A stretch of DNA of 32,190 nt from Anaerolineaceae bacterium (GCA_016124855.1 WGMX01000029.1:1-32190), one strand, 5' to 3'. Positions 14,669 through 23,618 are shown, counted from the stretch's first letter. Numbers and translations: made by a program. Notes: generated from the sequence alone by a model not told the origin.

Positions 14669-15443
14669 TTACGACACGCTACCAATCTATTCTGAACAGC
14701 CACCTGAATTCATCAAACTGCTGGCAAACGACTTACGCTGGGGATTGCTTAAGGCACTTACTACAAGTGATTTTCAGGTGAACGAACTGGTCTCGCAGCT
14801 TCAACAACCGATGAACCTCATCTCTTATCATCTCAAAAAGATGCGTGCGGATATGCTAGTGACAACTCGCCGCAGTGAAGCGGATGGTCGTGACGTTTAC
14901 TACAGCTTAAATCTGAATCGGCTGCGTCAGATGTATCAAGAGGCGGGTGCCGCGCTCCATCCCGCGCTAGGGTTGAATTCATCAGAAGTGGATATTTCTC
15001 GATTGCAGCAGCAGCGTATATTATTTGTCTGCACCCATAACAGCGCTCGGTCACAAATGGCCGAAGGTTTGCTGCGACACCTGAGTCACGGATATTTGGA
15101 TGTATTAAGTGCAGGTAGTCATCCGACAGTCGTTCACCCGGATGCTGTCCGCGCGATGGCTGACTTGGGCATTGATATCAGTCAGCAGCAGTCTCGTTCG
15201 GTACATGAGATTGCAGGGCAACCATTTGATTATGTCATCACCGTCTGTGACAAAGCACGTGAAATTTGTCCGACTTTTCCCGGTTCTGGTACAGCGATGC
15301 ACTGGGGCTTTCCCGATCCTGTAGTAATTGAAGAAGCTGCTGAACGGCGTGCTGTATTTGAACAAACTGCCCTTCAGTTAAAATCTCGCATTGAGTACTT
15401 TCTTTCGACATTACCAACATGGTCTGACGAAAAGGAGACGTAG
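14658..15443 (+). CDS. ArsR-type HTH fused to LMW-PTP arsenate reductase
   Basis: A 261-residue two-domain protein. Residues ~15-95 form an ArsR-like winged helix (NELVSQLQQPMNLISYHLKKMRADMLV, then the wing GRDVYYSLN). Residues ~119-255 are a second reductase domain with C125-THNSA-R131, redox Cys C197 and C204 and the loop D220-P221. The HTH half contains no Cys at all, so it cannot bind As(III) in the classical way; it may sense through the catalytic domain. The start is TTG at 14658, within the end of arsC, with GGAAG six bases upstream, implying translational coupling. Two reductases in tandem is redundant unless one is regulatory. Fusions of this type are known in other bacteria. Likely roles are arsenate reduction and control of the plus-strand promoter. 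Confidence 0.9.
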   Translation: MPVDYDTLPIYSEQPPEFIKLLANDLRWGLLKALTTSDFQVNELVSQLQQPMNLISYHLKKMRADMLVTTRRSEADGRDVYYSLNLNRLRQMYQEAGAALHPALGLNSSEVDISRLQQQRILFVCTHNSARSQMAEGLLRHLSHGYLDVLSAGSHPTVVHPDAVRAMADLGIDISQQQSRSVHEIAGQPFDYVITVCDKAREICPTFPGSGTAMHWGFPDPVVIEEAAERRAVFEQTALQLKSRIEYFLSTLPTWSDEKET

Positions 15444-15444
15444 T

Positions 15445-16182
15445 TTGGCATCCGTAACTATCTTTGGCGATATACACGGCAATTTCCCGGCTCTCCAAGC
15501 AGTTTTTAGAGATATTGAAAGCCGTAAACTAAAGAACTTATATTGTCTTGGCGATCTGGTTGGTTATGGAACATTTCCGAACGAAGTGGTTGAGTTCGTC
15601 CGTAAGCGAAGTATCCCTACTTTAATGGGCAATTACGATCAAGGTGTTGGGAATGATAGCGATGACTGCGGTTGTGCGTATAAGACCGATGTTGATCGCA
15701 AACGCGGTGAGCTATCCATTGCTTGGACAAATGCGCATACGACTTCCGAGAATAAAGCTTTTCTTCGAGCGCTTCCAGCTTATATTCCGCTTAAACTGGG
15801 CGATTTGCAGATGCTGCTGGTGCACGGAAGTCCACGAAAAGTGAACGAATATATGTTTGAGGATCGTCCGGTCGAATACTTTGAGCGCATTATGGACTCT
15901 GTGGAAGCGGACATGTTGGTTTGTGGGCATACGCATTTGCCTTATCACATAGTTCTCCCTAGCGGGCGGCATATCGTCAATGCTGGCAGCGTAGGTAAAC
16001 CGAAAGATTACGACTCCCGTGCTTGTTACGTGATTATGGCTGCCGATAGGCGTGATTTGAAGGTTGACTTCATCCGTGTTTCCTATGATGTCGAGCAGAC
16101 AGCGCAGGCCATTGAGGCAACACCTGAAGTCGGTGGGATGCCACATCCTTACGCACAGATGCTTAGGGATGGTGCAGGTTGA
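15445..16182 (+). CDS. Calcineurin-like metallophosphoesterase of the arsenic island
   Basis: A 245-residue metal-dependent phosphoesterase (YfcE/MJ0936-like group). Motifs in order: D9-I-H11 (FGDIHGN), G36-D37 (CLGDLVGYG), G62-N63-Y64-D65 in place of the usual GNHD, VHGSP, and GHTHLP near the C-terminus. These bind the two-metal centre. C75-G-C77 lies in a short insert (DDCGCAY) next to the active site and might contact thiophilic metal or metalloid. The start is TTG at 15445, one base after the previous stop, with GGAG seven bases upstream; an in-frame start at 15391 would overlap the previous gene. The four-base overlap with the aquaporin gene argues for a shared role in arsenic handling. 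Its substrate is not known and may be a phosphate- or arsenate-containing ester or nucleotide. Confidence 0.88.
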   Translation: MASVTIFGDIHGNFPALQAVFRDIESRKLKNLYCLGDLVGYGTFPNEVVEFVRKRSIPTLMGNYDQGVGNDSDDCGCAYKTDVDRKRGELSIAWTNAHTTSENKAFLRALPAYIPLKLGDLQMLLVHGSPRKVNEYMFEDRPVEYFERIMDSVEADMLVCGHTHLPYHIVLPSGRHIVNAGSVGKPKDYDSRACYVIMAADRRDLKVDFIRVSYDVEQTAQAIEATPEVGGMPHPYAQMLRDGAG

Positions 16183-16841
16183 GGAAGGAACTCGGTCGTC
16201 GCTTGACAGCAGAACTGATAGGTACATATGCATTAGTTACCGCCGGTTGTGGCGCAATAATGGTTAATGCCCAGACCGGAGCGCTGACACACGTTGGTGT
16301 GGCTTTGACTTTTGGTTTGATCATCACGGTCATGATTGCTGCCACCGGACACATCTCCGGCGCACATTTCAATCCAGCCGTCACAATAGCATTTGCTGTC
16401 ACCCGTCATTTCCCATGGCGCGAGGTTGTGTATTATGTCGCTGCCCAAATGCTTGGTGCTGTTCTTGGGGCATTAACGCTGCGTCTTCTCATTGGTGACA
16501 TTGCAGCGCTGGGCGCTACTCTGCCATCAGGTTCAGTCTTCCAATCTTTTGTGCTAGAAGTTTTGCTTAGCGCGGTACTGATGTTTGTGATTATCTCGGT
16601 GGCGACGGATGCCAAAGCACTTGGCTCGCCAGCTGCCCTTGCGATTGGCTTTACCGTCGCGCTGGATGCACTGTGGGGAGGCCCAATCAGCGGGGCATCC
16701 ATGAATCCCGCGCGATCACTAGGGCCAGCTTTGATTGCCCGTATTGGGGACGGTCAGTGGGTGTATCTTCTTGCGCCCATACTTGGTGCGACTGTTGGCG
16801 CCGCTCTCTATCAATGGATACGTGAACCACAGAGCGAATAA
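16179..16841 (+). CDS. Aquaglyceroporin, arsenite channel candidate (AqpS-like)
   Basis: A 220-residue channel of the MIP family with six hydrophobic helices and two half-helix loops: NPA at 65-67 (SGAHFNPAVT) and NPA at 176-178 followed by R179 (SGASMNPARS). It passes small neutral solutes. Next to two arsenate reductases it most likely lets As(OH)3 leave the cell down its gradient, as described for the AqpS/ArsC system of Sinorhizobium, where an aquaporin replaces ArsB. The start is TTG at 16179 in the TTGA overlap with the phosphoesterase stop, hence coupled translation. A strong terminator follows 46 bases after the stop, so it ends the operon. It could also conduct glycerol or water. Confidence 0.9.
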   Translation: MRKELGRRLTAELIGTYALVTAGCGAIMVNAQTGALTHVGVALTFGLIITVMIAATGHISGAHFNPAVTIAFAVTRHFPWREVVYYVAAQMLGAVLGALTLRLLIGDIAALGATLPSGSVFQSFVLEVLLSAVLMFVIISVATDAKALGSPAALAIGFTVALDALWGGPISGASMNPARSLGPALIARIGDGQWVYLLAPILGATVGAALYQWIREPQSE

Positions 16842-16887
16842 TAGAATCCTGCTAACTAGACCTCATCGCTATATCTAGAAAATATTC

Positions 16888-16915
16888 AGATCGGCATACT
16901 TGCCGATCTTTTTTT
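16888..16915 (+). terminator. Terminator of the arsenic operon
   Basis: Perfect 9-bp stem AGATCGGCA/TGCCGATCT (16888-16896 and 16901-16909), TACT loop, then a run of seven or more T. This is a strong intrinsic terminator for the arsC to aquaporin transcript. Confidence 0.93.
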
Positions 16916-17018
16916 GTATCTTGGGATCGCTGTTTGACATGACTGGTTATTGCTCAGACACAGTAAAATCGACATAATCATCACCAAATTTTCTTTGCGA
17001 AAGACGAATAGGCTAAAC

Positions 17019-18323
17019 ATGACCGAAGTAATTGCGGAGACATTGACACCGACTCAACGCGAAAGTCTCTACCGGCGTAATTTCATCTTTTTTTTGATCG
17101 ATGGTATTTTGTTTACGGTAGCCATGAGTATCATTGGGCCTACTACATTAATTCCTGATTTTATTCGCCATTTGACCAATTCTGAGATCTTAATCGGTTT
17201 TTCTTCCAGCATTTTTGATGTGGGATTTACGCTGCCTCAGTTGTTTGTCGCACGATATATTGTTCGTTTCACCAACAAAAAATGGTGGTTCGTCGGACCG
17301 AATATTCCTGTTCGTTTTGCAATATTGAGTTTTGGCATCCTAACAGTACTTCTCGGAAAAGATCGCCCTGCTTTGATACTTGTTGCGTTTTTGATTTGCT
17401 ACGGAATTGCAGCCTTTGGTGATGGTTTAGTTGGCGTGCCTTGGGCGGACTTAATCGGAACGAGTTTAGATAATCGTTGGCGAGCGCGTATGTTTGGTTT
17501 GATGTCTGCCAGCGGCGCAGTGATTATGCTTGGTTTATCCCCTGTGCTGGGTATTATTCTAAGCGATGCAGGGCCGGGTTTTCCAAACAATTACGCTGCA
17601 CTATTTGGTTTAGCAGGGGCATTGTTTGTGATTTCCATTTTACCGGGGATATTTATACACGAATTACCGGGTGGTAAAGCTATTGAAAAAATTCCGTCAT
17701 TAGGCGAATTTTTGCCGGGTCTCGGCCATGTTTTACGTACTGATGGCCCGTTTCGAGCGGTTGTAATTTTGCGATTGCTGACGGTTTTATTTATGATGGC
17801 CGGGCCATTTTATATTGGATTTGCTACCGTGCAATTGGGGCTGTCTAGCACCGTTGCGGTGCCAACACTCTTGGCTATGCAGACTATCGGTAATATAACA
17901 GGTGCGTTGGTTTACTCGTGGCTTGGTGCACGTAATAATCTGCTGTATATCCGGTTAGCTTTGTCGTGCGCCATTATTTTGCCTATGAGTGCACTAATAG
18001 CCTCTATAGTTGGACCCCTGCCGTTGTATTTTGGTTTCTTCGTTTCCGGCGTTGCGCTCAGTAACTTGGGCTTTAGTTATCAAAATTGGGTGATTACATA
18101 TGCCACGCCGGATCAGCGCCCAACGTATGCGGGTTTATTCAATACTATTTCGGCTGTAATCTCGCTGATTGCACCCTTTATTGCCGGAACAATTGCTCAA
18201 ATCCTTGGATATGAAGCGCTGTTCGTAGTGGCAATTGTCATGGTTTCATGTGCGCTTTTCGTTGCGGTTCGCTACGTGAGCAACCCGCAGCCGGCTCAAC
18301 AAGCTGTGTCAACTGTGGATTAA
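17019..18323 (+). CDS. MFS transporter, substrate unknown
   Basis: A 434-residue membrane carrier with about 12 hydrophobic helices. Notable stretches are the amino-terminal LYRRNFIFFLIDGILFTVAMSIIGPTTLIPDF split across the first helix, SSSIFDVGFTLPQLFVARYI in helix 2, and RARMFGLMSASGAVIMLGLSPVLG mid-protein. The pattern fits MFS proteins common in Chloroflexota. The ATG at 17019 is preferred, since an upstream start at 16950 would add an unlikely basic leader; no strong Shine-Dalgarno is seen. It lies after the arsenic operon terminator, so it is probably not part of that operon. It is convergent with the next gene, 15 bases apart. Confidence 0.85.
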   Translation: MTEVIAETLTPTQRESLYRRNFIFFLIDGILFTVAMSIIGPTTLIPDFIRHLTNSEILIGFSSSIFDVGFTLPQLFVARYIVRFTNKKWWFVGPNIPVRFAILSFGILTVLLGKDRPALILVAFLICYGIAAFGDGLVGVPWADLIGTSLDNRWRARMFGLMSASGAVIMLGLSPVLGIILSDAGPGFPNNYAALFGLAGALFVISILPGIFIHELPGGKAIEKIPSLGEFLPGLGHVLRTDGPFRAVVILRLLTVLFMMAGPFYIGFATVQLGLSSTVAVPTLLAMQTIGNITGALVYSWLGARNNLLYIRLALSCAIILPMSALIASIVGPLPLYFGFFVSGVALSNLGFSYQNWVITYATPDQRPTYAGLFNTISAVISLIAPFIAGTIAQILGYEALFVVAIVMVSCALFVAVRYVSNPQPAQQAVSTVD

Positions 18324-18338
18324 ACCTATCGCACCAGC

Positions 18339-19463
18339 CTAATTGACTCGGTGCCACTTGACTTCGACGTTTACTTGATCGCGGGTGAAGTCGAAAGGAA
18401 TGTGTACGACGACGTATAATGCTTTGACGGTAGTGCGTTGAATACTGCCAGAAAGTCTAAGGTTTGAACCTGCGATGTCCGACCGGCCCAATGTCAAACC
18501 TTCATCGACTAGGTTTCCTTCTTCGTACACGCGACCAATTGCCCCTTTGCCGTTAGTCACCGTGAATGTAACCTGTGCTGTCTCGCTGGGTTGGATATTG
18601 AGGCGCGTTACTAAAAGAGGCTTACGATAACTGACGCTCAAATTGAGTGTGGCGTTTTCGTTAAGTGTTGGTAAGTTGATGCTGCTCGTGTGGAGTTTAT
18701 AACGCATACTTGCTTGTGCCAGAATGCGAAATGTGTTTCCGCCGAGATACAAGACTTCAAGCTGGTTGATCCCCGCGCCGTTAGAACCGTTAGCCCAATC
18801 AACAAGCATGGGAAGCGGCAGTAGTTTTTGCGGAGAAATTCGAGCGGCCTCGTACGCAAAGGGTTGATAGGCCGCCCAAAGAAAATTACCATCGGCAGCT
18901 TCGTCTTCGATTTCGACAGTGAAAGGGATCTGAGGATCCGTTTCCAGCGTGTAAGTCTGAAATGGCTGACTTCCTGACGGCATACCATCAACGTCCTTTC
19001 CAAGTTTGATTAATTGAGGGGTGATCGTATGAGCTGTAATTTGATAAGTGGATGCCCCATCAAGAACACCTATCAGCGTTATAGTGGCGTGCTGTCCTTC
19101 TTGTCCGGTGGTTGGAATGATGTCAAAACCGTTTACCGGTCTATCACCACCACTGCCACCATAGGCTGAACAATGGTCAGCATCCGGTTGGGTTTCACCC
19201 GTGAAGATGCAATAAGTCGTAAAGACCAGTTTGTTGGCGCGGTACTCAAATACGATATCTTGGTCAATAGGCATATCAAACGTATAAGTAACTTTTTCGC
19301 CTTTACCCCGTAGTTGCCCTGATACCGTTTCGTCAAATGGCAATGGCTTTGTGATTGTGGGGCGAGGGGTGTCACTTTGAGCAAATAAAGTGTCTGCCCA
19401 AACGTGAATGAATAGCAATACAAAACATAACGTGATTGGCCGTAAGATTTTTAGGCTAAACAA
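18339..19463 (-). CDS. Secreted protein of unknown function
   Basis: A 374-residue exported protein that I do not recognise. A signal peptide (MFSLKILRPITLCFVLLF...) ends near LFA-Q, about residue 29. The mature part is beta-rich and has two similar modules that each resemble the extracellular bacterial pre-peptidase C-terminal or jelly-roll type. The first (about 40-145) includes GQLRGKGEKVTYTFDM; VTNGKGAIGRVYEEGNLVDEG occurs later. Such GxxxxYTFxM words occur in secreted proteins that report load or tension, but no catalytic residues are apparent. The start is TTG at 19463, lacking a clear ribosome site. The signal peptide fixes the frame. It is divergent from the carboxylase gene and convergent with the MFS gene. 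Confidence 0.75.
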   Translation of the reverse strand: MFSLKILRPITLCFVLLFIHVWADTLFAQSDTPRPTITKPLPFDETVSGQLRGKGEKVTYTFDMPIDQDIVFEYRANKLVFTTYCIFTGETQPDADHCSAYGGSGGDRPVNGFDIIPTTGQEGQHATITLIGVLDGASTYQITAHTITPQLIKLGKDVDGMPSGSQPFQTYTLETDPQIPFTVEIEDEAADGNFLWAAYQPFAYEAARISPQKLLPLPMLVDWANGSNGAGINQLEVLYLGGNTFRILAQASMRYKLHTSSINLPTLNENATLNLSVSYRKPLLVTRLNIQPSETAQVTFTVTNGKGAIGRVYEEGNLVDEGLTLGRSDIAGSNLRLSGSIQRTTVKALYVVVHIPFDFTRDQVNVEVKWHRVN

Positions 19464-19609
19464 TGTGTTTCATGTACTCCCATAGCGAATGACACCTAAG
19501 AAGTGTACAGTTAATTCTGAGGGATGACTTCAGACTTTAGATGGGTTTTCTTAATATTTTTCTGGAGCCTCATAAAACACCGGAAACTTTTGTGAAGGTT
19601 GATAGATGT

Positions 19610-21220
19610 ATGGACTCTTTTGAAACGAACATCAATATCCAAGATGAACGGTATCTTGAAAATAGTGTACATTACCGTACCTTAATAGACGAGCTGCGTC
19701 AACGTATTGCATTGGTGCAGCTAGGTGGGGGTGAGCAATATCAGCAGCGGCAGCGTGAACAGGGCAAGCTGTTTGTACGGGATCGAATTGACAAATTGCT
19801 GGATGATGGATCGCCTTTCTTGGAACTTGCTCCGTTGGCGGCGTGGGATTTATACGATGGGGATGCACCGAGTGCTGGGATTGTCACGGGAATTGGTCGC
19901 GTAAGTGGCATCGAATGTTTGATCGTAGCGAACGACGCCACGGTTAAGGGTGGAACCTACTTTCCGATGACTGTAAAAAAGCATCTTCGGGCGCAGCAGG
20001 TGGCACTCGAAAATAATTTACCCTGTATTTATCTGGTGGACAGTGGGGGCGCGTTCCTGCCGATGCAGGATGAAGTGTTTCCAGACGCAGATGATTTTGG
20101 ACGGATTTTTTACAACCAAGCAGTCATGAGCGCGGTTAAAATTCCACAAATTGCGTGCGTGATGGGAAGCTGTACAGCCGGTGGGGCATATGTACCGGCG
20201 ATGTCCGATGAGACGATTATTGTTAAAGGGACAGGAACTATATTTTTAGGTGGGCCACCACTCGTAAAGGCTGCGACAGGTGAGGATGTGACGGCTGAGG
20301 AATTGGGTGGAGCATTTGTACATACGCATCAATCGGGCGTGGCAGATCACTTCGCCGAGGATGATGAACACGCGCTGGAGATGGTTCGGGATATTATTGC
20401 GACTCTTAACCGGCGCAAAAAAGTGGATATGGATATTATTCCTCCTGAAAAACCACTCTACGATACACAAGAACTATATGGGATTTTACCCGCCAGCTTC
20501 CGCGAAAGTTATGACGTGCGGGAGGTGATTGCGCGATTGGTGGATGGGAGCAAGCTGCGCGAGTTCAAGGCGAATTATGGGACGACTCTGGTGACTGGAT
20601 TCGCACGAATTGAGGGCTATCCAGTGGGCATCATTGCGAATAATGGCGTACTTTTTAGTGAAAGCGCGTTGAAAGGCGCACACTTTATTGAACTGTGCAG
20701 TACCCGGAATATTCCACTGTTGTTTCTTCAGAACATCACTGGATTTATGGTGGGTAAAGAGTATGAACAGAAAGGCATTGCTAAAGATGGAGCCAAGATG
20801 GTTCATGCGGTAGCGAATGCCCGTGTTCCCAAACTCACGGTTATCATTGGCGGGAGCTTTGGGGCGGGCAATTATGGAATGTGTGGGAGGGCCTATACAC
20901 CTCGATTTTTGTGGATGTGGCCCAACGCTCGAATCAGCGTGATGGGTGGCGAACAAGCCGCGAATGTGTTATTGACGGTCAAACGTGACCAACTGAAACG
21001 TCAGGGGAAGCCCGACATGACAGCCGACGAGCAAGAGGCTTTTAAGCAACCGATCCTTGAGCGTTATGAGGCTGAAGGTAATCCTTATTACTCGACGGCG
21101 CGTTTGTGGGATGATGGCATTCTGGATCCAGCGGAAACACGGCGTGTACTCGGTTTAGCGTTAAGCGCGTGTTTGAATCAGCCGAATGAAGAAACACGGT
21201 TCGGCGTGTTTAGGATGTAG
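19610..21220 (+). CDS. Acyl-CoA carboxylase carboxyltransferase, probably methylcrotonyl-CoA beta subunit
   Basis: A 536-residue biotin-dependent carboxyltransferase that moves CO2 from carboxybiotin to an acyl-CoA, most likely methylcrotonyl-CoA in leucine breakdown. Diagnostic regions are [20 protein letters not shown] split at residue ~90, [30 protein letters not shown] and [14 protein letters not shown]. The C-terminal block with [20 protein letters not shown], then [13 protein letters not shown], ends [20 protein letters not shown] and FGVFRM. The FGVFRM end and the [11 protein letters not shown] stretch point to MccB rather than propionyl-CoA carboxylase. The ATG at 19610 is chosen (AAGG upstream); an in-frame ATG at 19541 lacks a ribosome site. 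No biotin-carrier/carboxylase alpha gene is adjacent, so the partner must be elsewhere. It ends 9 bases before the convergent HEPN gene. Confidence 0.9.
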   Translation: MDSFETNINIQDERYLENSVHYRTLIDELRQRIALVQLGGGEQYQQRQREQGKLFVRDRIDKLLDDGSPFLELAPLAAWDLYDGDAPSAGIVTGIGRVSGIECLIVANDATVKGGTYFPMTVKKHLRAQQVALENNLPCIYLVDSGGAFLPMQDEVFPDADDFGRIFYNQAVMSAVKIPQIACVMGSCTAGGAYVPAMSDETIIVKGTGTIFLGGPPLVKAATGEDVTAEELGGAFVHTHQSGVADHFAEDDEHALEMVRDIIATLNRRKKVDMDIIPPEKPLYDTQELYGILPASFRESYDVREVIARLVDGSKLREFKANYGTTLVTGFARIEGYPVGIIANNGVLFSESALKGAHFIELCSTRNIPLLFLQNITGFMVGKEYEQKGIAKDGAKMVHAVANARVPKLTVIIGGSFGAGNYGMCGRAYTPRFLWMWPNARISVMGGEQAANVLLTVKRDQLKRQGKPDMTADEQEAFKQPILERYEAEGNPYYSTARLWDDGILDPAETRRVLGLALSACLNQPNEETRFGVFRM

Positions 21221-21229
21221 TTCGAGAAT

Positions 21230-22480
21230 TTAATCCAGACATTTTGGCTCGAAATAATCTGTTTCATCTCCTACATAATGGAGATTTTTTGTAAAGTTTA
21301 TGTAATAGCCTCTATAGTCAAGCATTCCGAGTAACAATCTATCAAAAAAATGGACTATTCTTTTGTATTCTTGCACCCCGCTAGAACTACTGAAGGAAAG
21401 TTCATGTACGAGGCTATTACGTGATGTGATGAAATCAGCAATTTCTTCATCCGTTAATGGAATGCAGAAGAATTCGATAAACGCTCTTAAATTTGTTCTG
21501 AGGGTCGATTTATTTTTGATAGCTTGGTTCATTGGTTGATACCCTGTTGATTTTTTAATAAGAAATTCAACCGATGAAACTACTGTTAGTGACCTTACTT
21601 CAATAAAACTAGATACCCGTATTGAAGAATATATGCGTCCAATGGAGATTAAGTTATAACTTGGATTAAGTTCTAAATAACGTGAATATGTCTTGTTGAC
21701 AAAATCCTCAATAGACTTAGGTGGCATTCTATCTATTAGAGGAATTGATGAATAATTTTCAGTTTTGCTAGGTCTGTGTTCAATAAAAATTTGTTCACCA
21801 TTCGAGTTGAATATCTCGAAACTTATCCAAGATATTAATGTAGCATTTGCAATAGTCAATAACCCGCATAAATCATCTATTACCTGCACTACATTCTCAA
21901 TTTCTGATGAATTTCTATTTTTAAGAATTGCTTGACAAGTCACATCTGTATTTTCTCGAGTACTCAACTGATTTTCAATCTCGGGGAAATTTATAACTTT
22001 GCGAATCATGACAGAGTAATCGCTTAACTGAAATTTTAGCGCATTAAGCCTACTCTCGATTTTCGATATTTGTTCTGCTTGCGTACCTACGAATATAAAA
22101 TTTGTGATGTTGAAACGGAACTCTATAGCATCAGCAAAATCTTTGTTTCCAACGCCTAAGTAGCTTTTTCCTGTTAGTAGAAAAGTCGCTAAAGTAATTC
22201 CGGTGGCAGATGAATGTTGTGAATTAGTTGGTATCAGTTCACCTTCTATGACAAGCGGCTTTCCATCTTTGGTTTCTCCAATAAAAGTGGGGGTGTCACC
22301 TTCATTCAAATCAAGTTTGACACCATCGCTTATTGATTCGAATTCACAAATCATATATATGCTGCCATGCGATAACTGGACAATCCCGAAAGCACAATCG
22401 TTGGAACTATTACGAAATTTCCCTTTACCTTCATATTGATGTTTAATGTTTCCATACTTTGAAAGTTTTTCAATTAACAT
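21230..22480 (-). CDS. HEPN-motif protein, possible RNase or defence factor
   Basis: A 416-residue protein not recognised as a whole. Numbered from the upstream ATG at 22492, the C-terminal part has R358-NSLV-H363, an R-x4-H motif inside a predicted helix (DFITSRNSLVHELSF), the signature of HEPN domains that act as ribonucleases in toxin, abortive-infection and Apea-like systems. The 100 residues before it are helical; the first ~180 are beta-rich and could be a sensor. The base composition is clearly more AT-rich than its neighbours, with many isoleucine, asparagine and serine codons, suggesting acquisition by transfer. The ATG at 22480 is favoured because GAGG sits 6 bases upstream, while the ATG at 22492 has AGGA only 3 bases away. 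No antitoxin gene is next to it. Function is inferred from the motif only. Confidence 0.72.
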   Translation of the reverse strand: MLIEKLSKYGNIKHQYEGKGKFRNSSNDCAFGIVQLSHGSIYMICEFESISDGVKLDLNEGDTPTFIGETKDGKPLVIEGELIPTNSQHSSATGITLATFLLTGKSYLGVGNKDFADAIEFRFNITNFIFVGTQAEQISKIESRLNALKFQLSDYSVMIRKVINFPEIENQLSTRENTDVTCQAILKNRNSSEIENVVQVIDDLCGLLTIANATLISWISFEIFNSNGEQIFIEHRPSKTENYSSIPLIDRMPPKSIEDFVNKTYSRYLELNPSYNLISIGRIYSSIRVSSFIEVRSLTVVSSVEFLIKKSTGYQPMNQAIKNKSTLRTNLRAFIEFFCIPLTDEEIADFITSRNSLVHELSFSSSSGVQEYKRIVHFFDRLLLGMLDYRGYYINFTKNLHYVGDETDYFEPKCLD

Positions 22481-22586
22481 TCGAAACCTCATTCCTGAAT
22501 TTGAGATGGTACATTAAATATCTACCATCTCGATGTTTCAATTGCGAAATGATGCGTATCAAGTGCTGAAAAATCAGCGATTGAAT

Positions 22587-23618
22587 TCATTGCGTTATTT
22601 TTTCGGTTATAGGTTCAACCTCAAACAGTTCAGCCACCAGATCATAGGAATGCTTGCGGGCGGCGTGGTTATGAACCATTGTCAGCACCATGAGTTCGTC
22701 GGCTTCGGTACGTTCGATAAGTGGCACGAGACGCTCACTCACGGTAGCGGGACTGCCCACGAAATGACGTTCTTTAAGGCTTTGCATCTGCATCTTTTCG
22801 ACGGGTGTGAGTGAAGCTGCTTTGACTTCGGCAGGACTAGAAAGCGGGCCAGAACGTCCGGTTTGAATTCTTAAGAAGGCGTGTTGAACGGAGAGAGCCA
22901 AGTCGTCGGCTTCTTCGTCGGTATCAGCTGTGATAATGGACACGGCGAGAATGGCATGAGGCTTGGGGAAGGAGGCAGACGGCTGGAAACTGTCGCGATA
23001 GACTTTCATCGCGGGAATAGCTGCACTACCGTTGATATGATGAGCGAAGGCGAATCCCATGCCGAGTTCAGCCGAAAGCTGCGAACTAAAGCCACTGGAA
23101 CCGAGCAGCCAAATCGGTGGAAGTGGAACATCATTGGGGTAGGCGCGAATGGTGCTAAAGGGATGATTAGCCGGAAACGTTCCGTTGGCGAAGGCCAAGA
23201 GTTCACCAAGTTCTTCGGGGAAATTGTCGGCGTTTAAGTTTTCCTGCGAACGACGCAAGGCCAGCGCAGTCATCATATCGGTTCCGGGAGCGCGACCGAT
23301 GCCGAGGTCAATCCGTTCGGGATAAAGAGCTTCCAACATGCGGAACGATTCGGCTACTTTTAACGGCGCATGGTTAGGGAGCATAACGCCGCCTGAGCCA
23401 ACACGAATATGCGAGGTTTCGCGGGCGATTTGCCCGATCATAATATCGGGGGTGGTGCTGGCGATGCCTCCAGAATTGTGATGCTCGGCTAACCAATAGC
23501 GAGTAAAGCCGCGCGCATCCGCAAATCGGGCGAGATCAATCGAGTTACGCAGAGCCTGTGAACTGCTTGAACCTGATGGAACAGGGGATACATCAAGGAT
23601 AGATACGGGGAAGTTCAT
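22587..23618 (-). CDS. Luciferase-like flavin-dependent oxidoreductase (LLM)
   Basis: A 343-residue TIM-barrel flavoprotein of the bacterial-luciferase-like group, likely a monooxygenase using FMNH2 or F420. Typical stretches are SILDVSPVPSGSSSSQALRN at the N-terminus, YWLAEHHNSGGIASTTPDIM, RIDLGIGRAPGTD, PPIWLLGSSGFSSQLSAELG and the C-terminal GSPATVSERL. The LAEHHN motif and its GRAPGTD loop fit the MsnO8/YhbW group. The substrate is unknown. The ATG at 23618 has a GAGG about 10 bases upstream, an acceptable but loose spacing. No partner flavin reductase is nearby. Confidence 0.9.
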   Translation of the reverse strand: MNFPVSILDVSPVPSGSSSSQALRNSIDLARFADARGFTRYWLAEHHNSGGIASTTPDIMIGQIARETSHIRVGSGGVMLPNHAPLKVAESFRMLEALYPERIDLGIGRAPGTDMMTALALRRSQENLNADNFPEELGELLAFANGTFPANHPFSTIRAYPNDVPLPPIWLLGSSGFSSQLSAELGMGFAFAHHINGSAAIPAMKVYRDSFQPSASFPKPHAILAVSIITADTDEEADDLALSVQHAFLRIQTGRSGPLSSPAEVKAASLTPVEKMQMQSLKERHFVGSPATVSERLVPLIERTEADELMVLTMVHNHAARKHSYDLVAELFEVEPITEKITQ

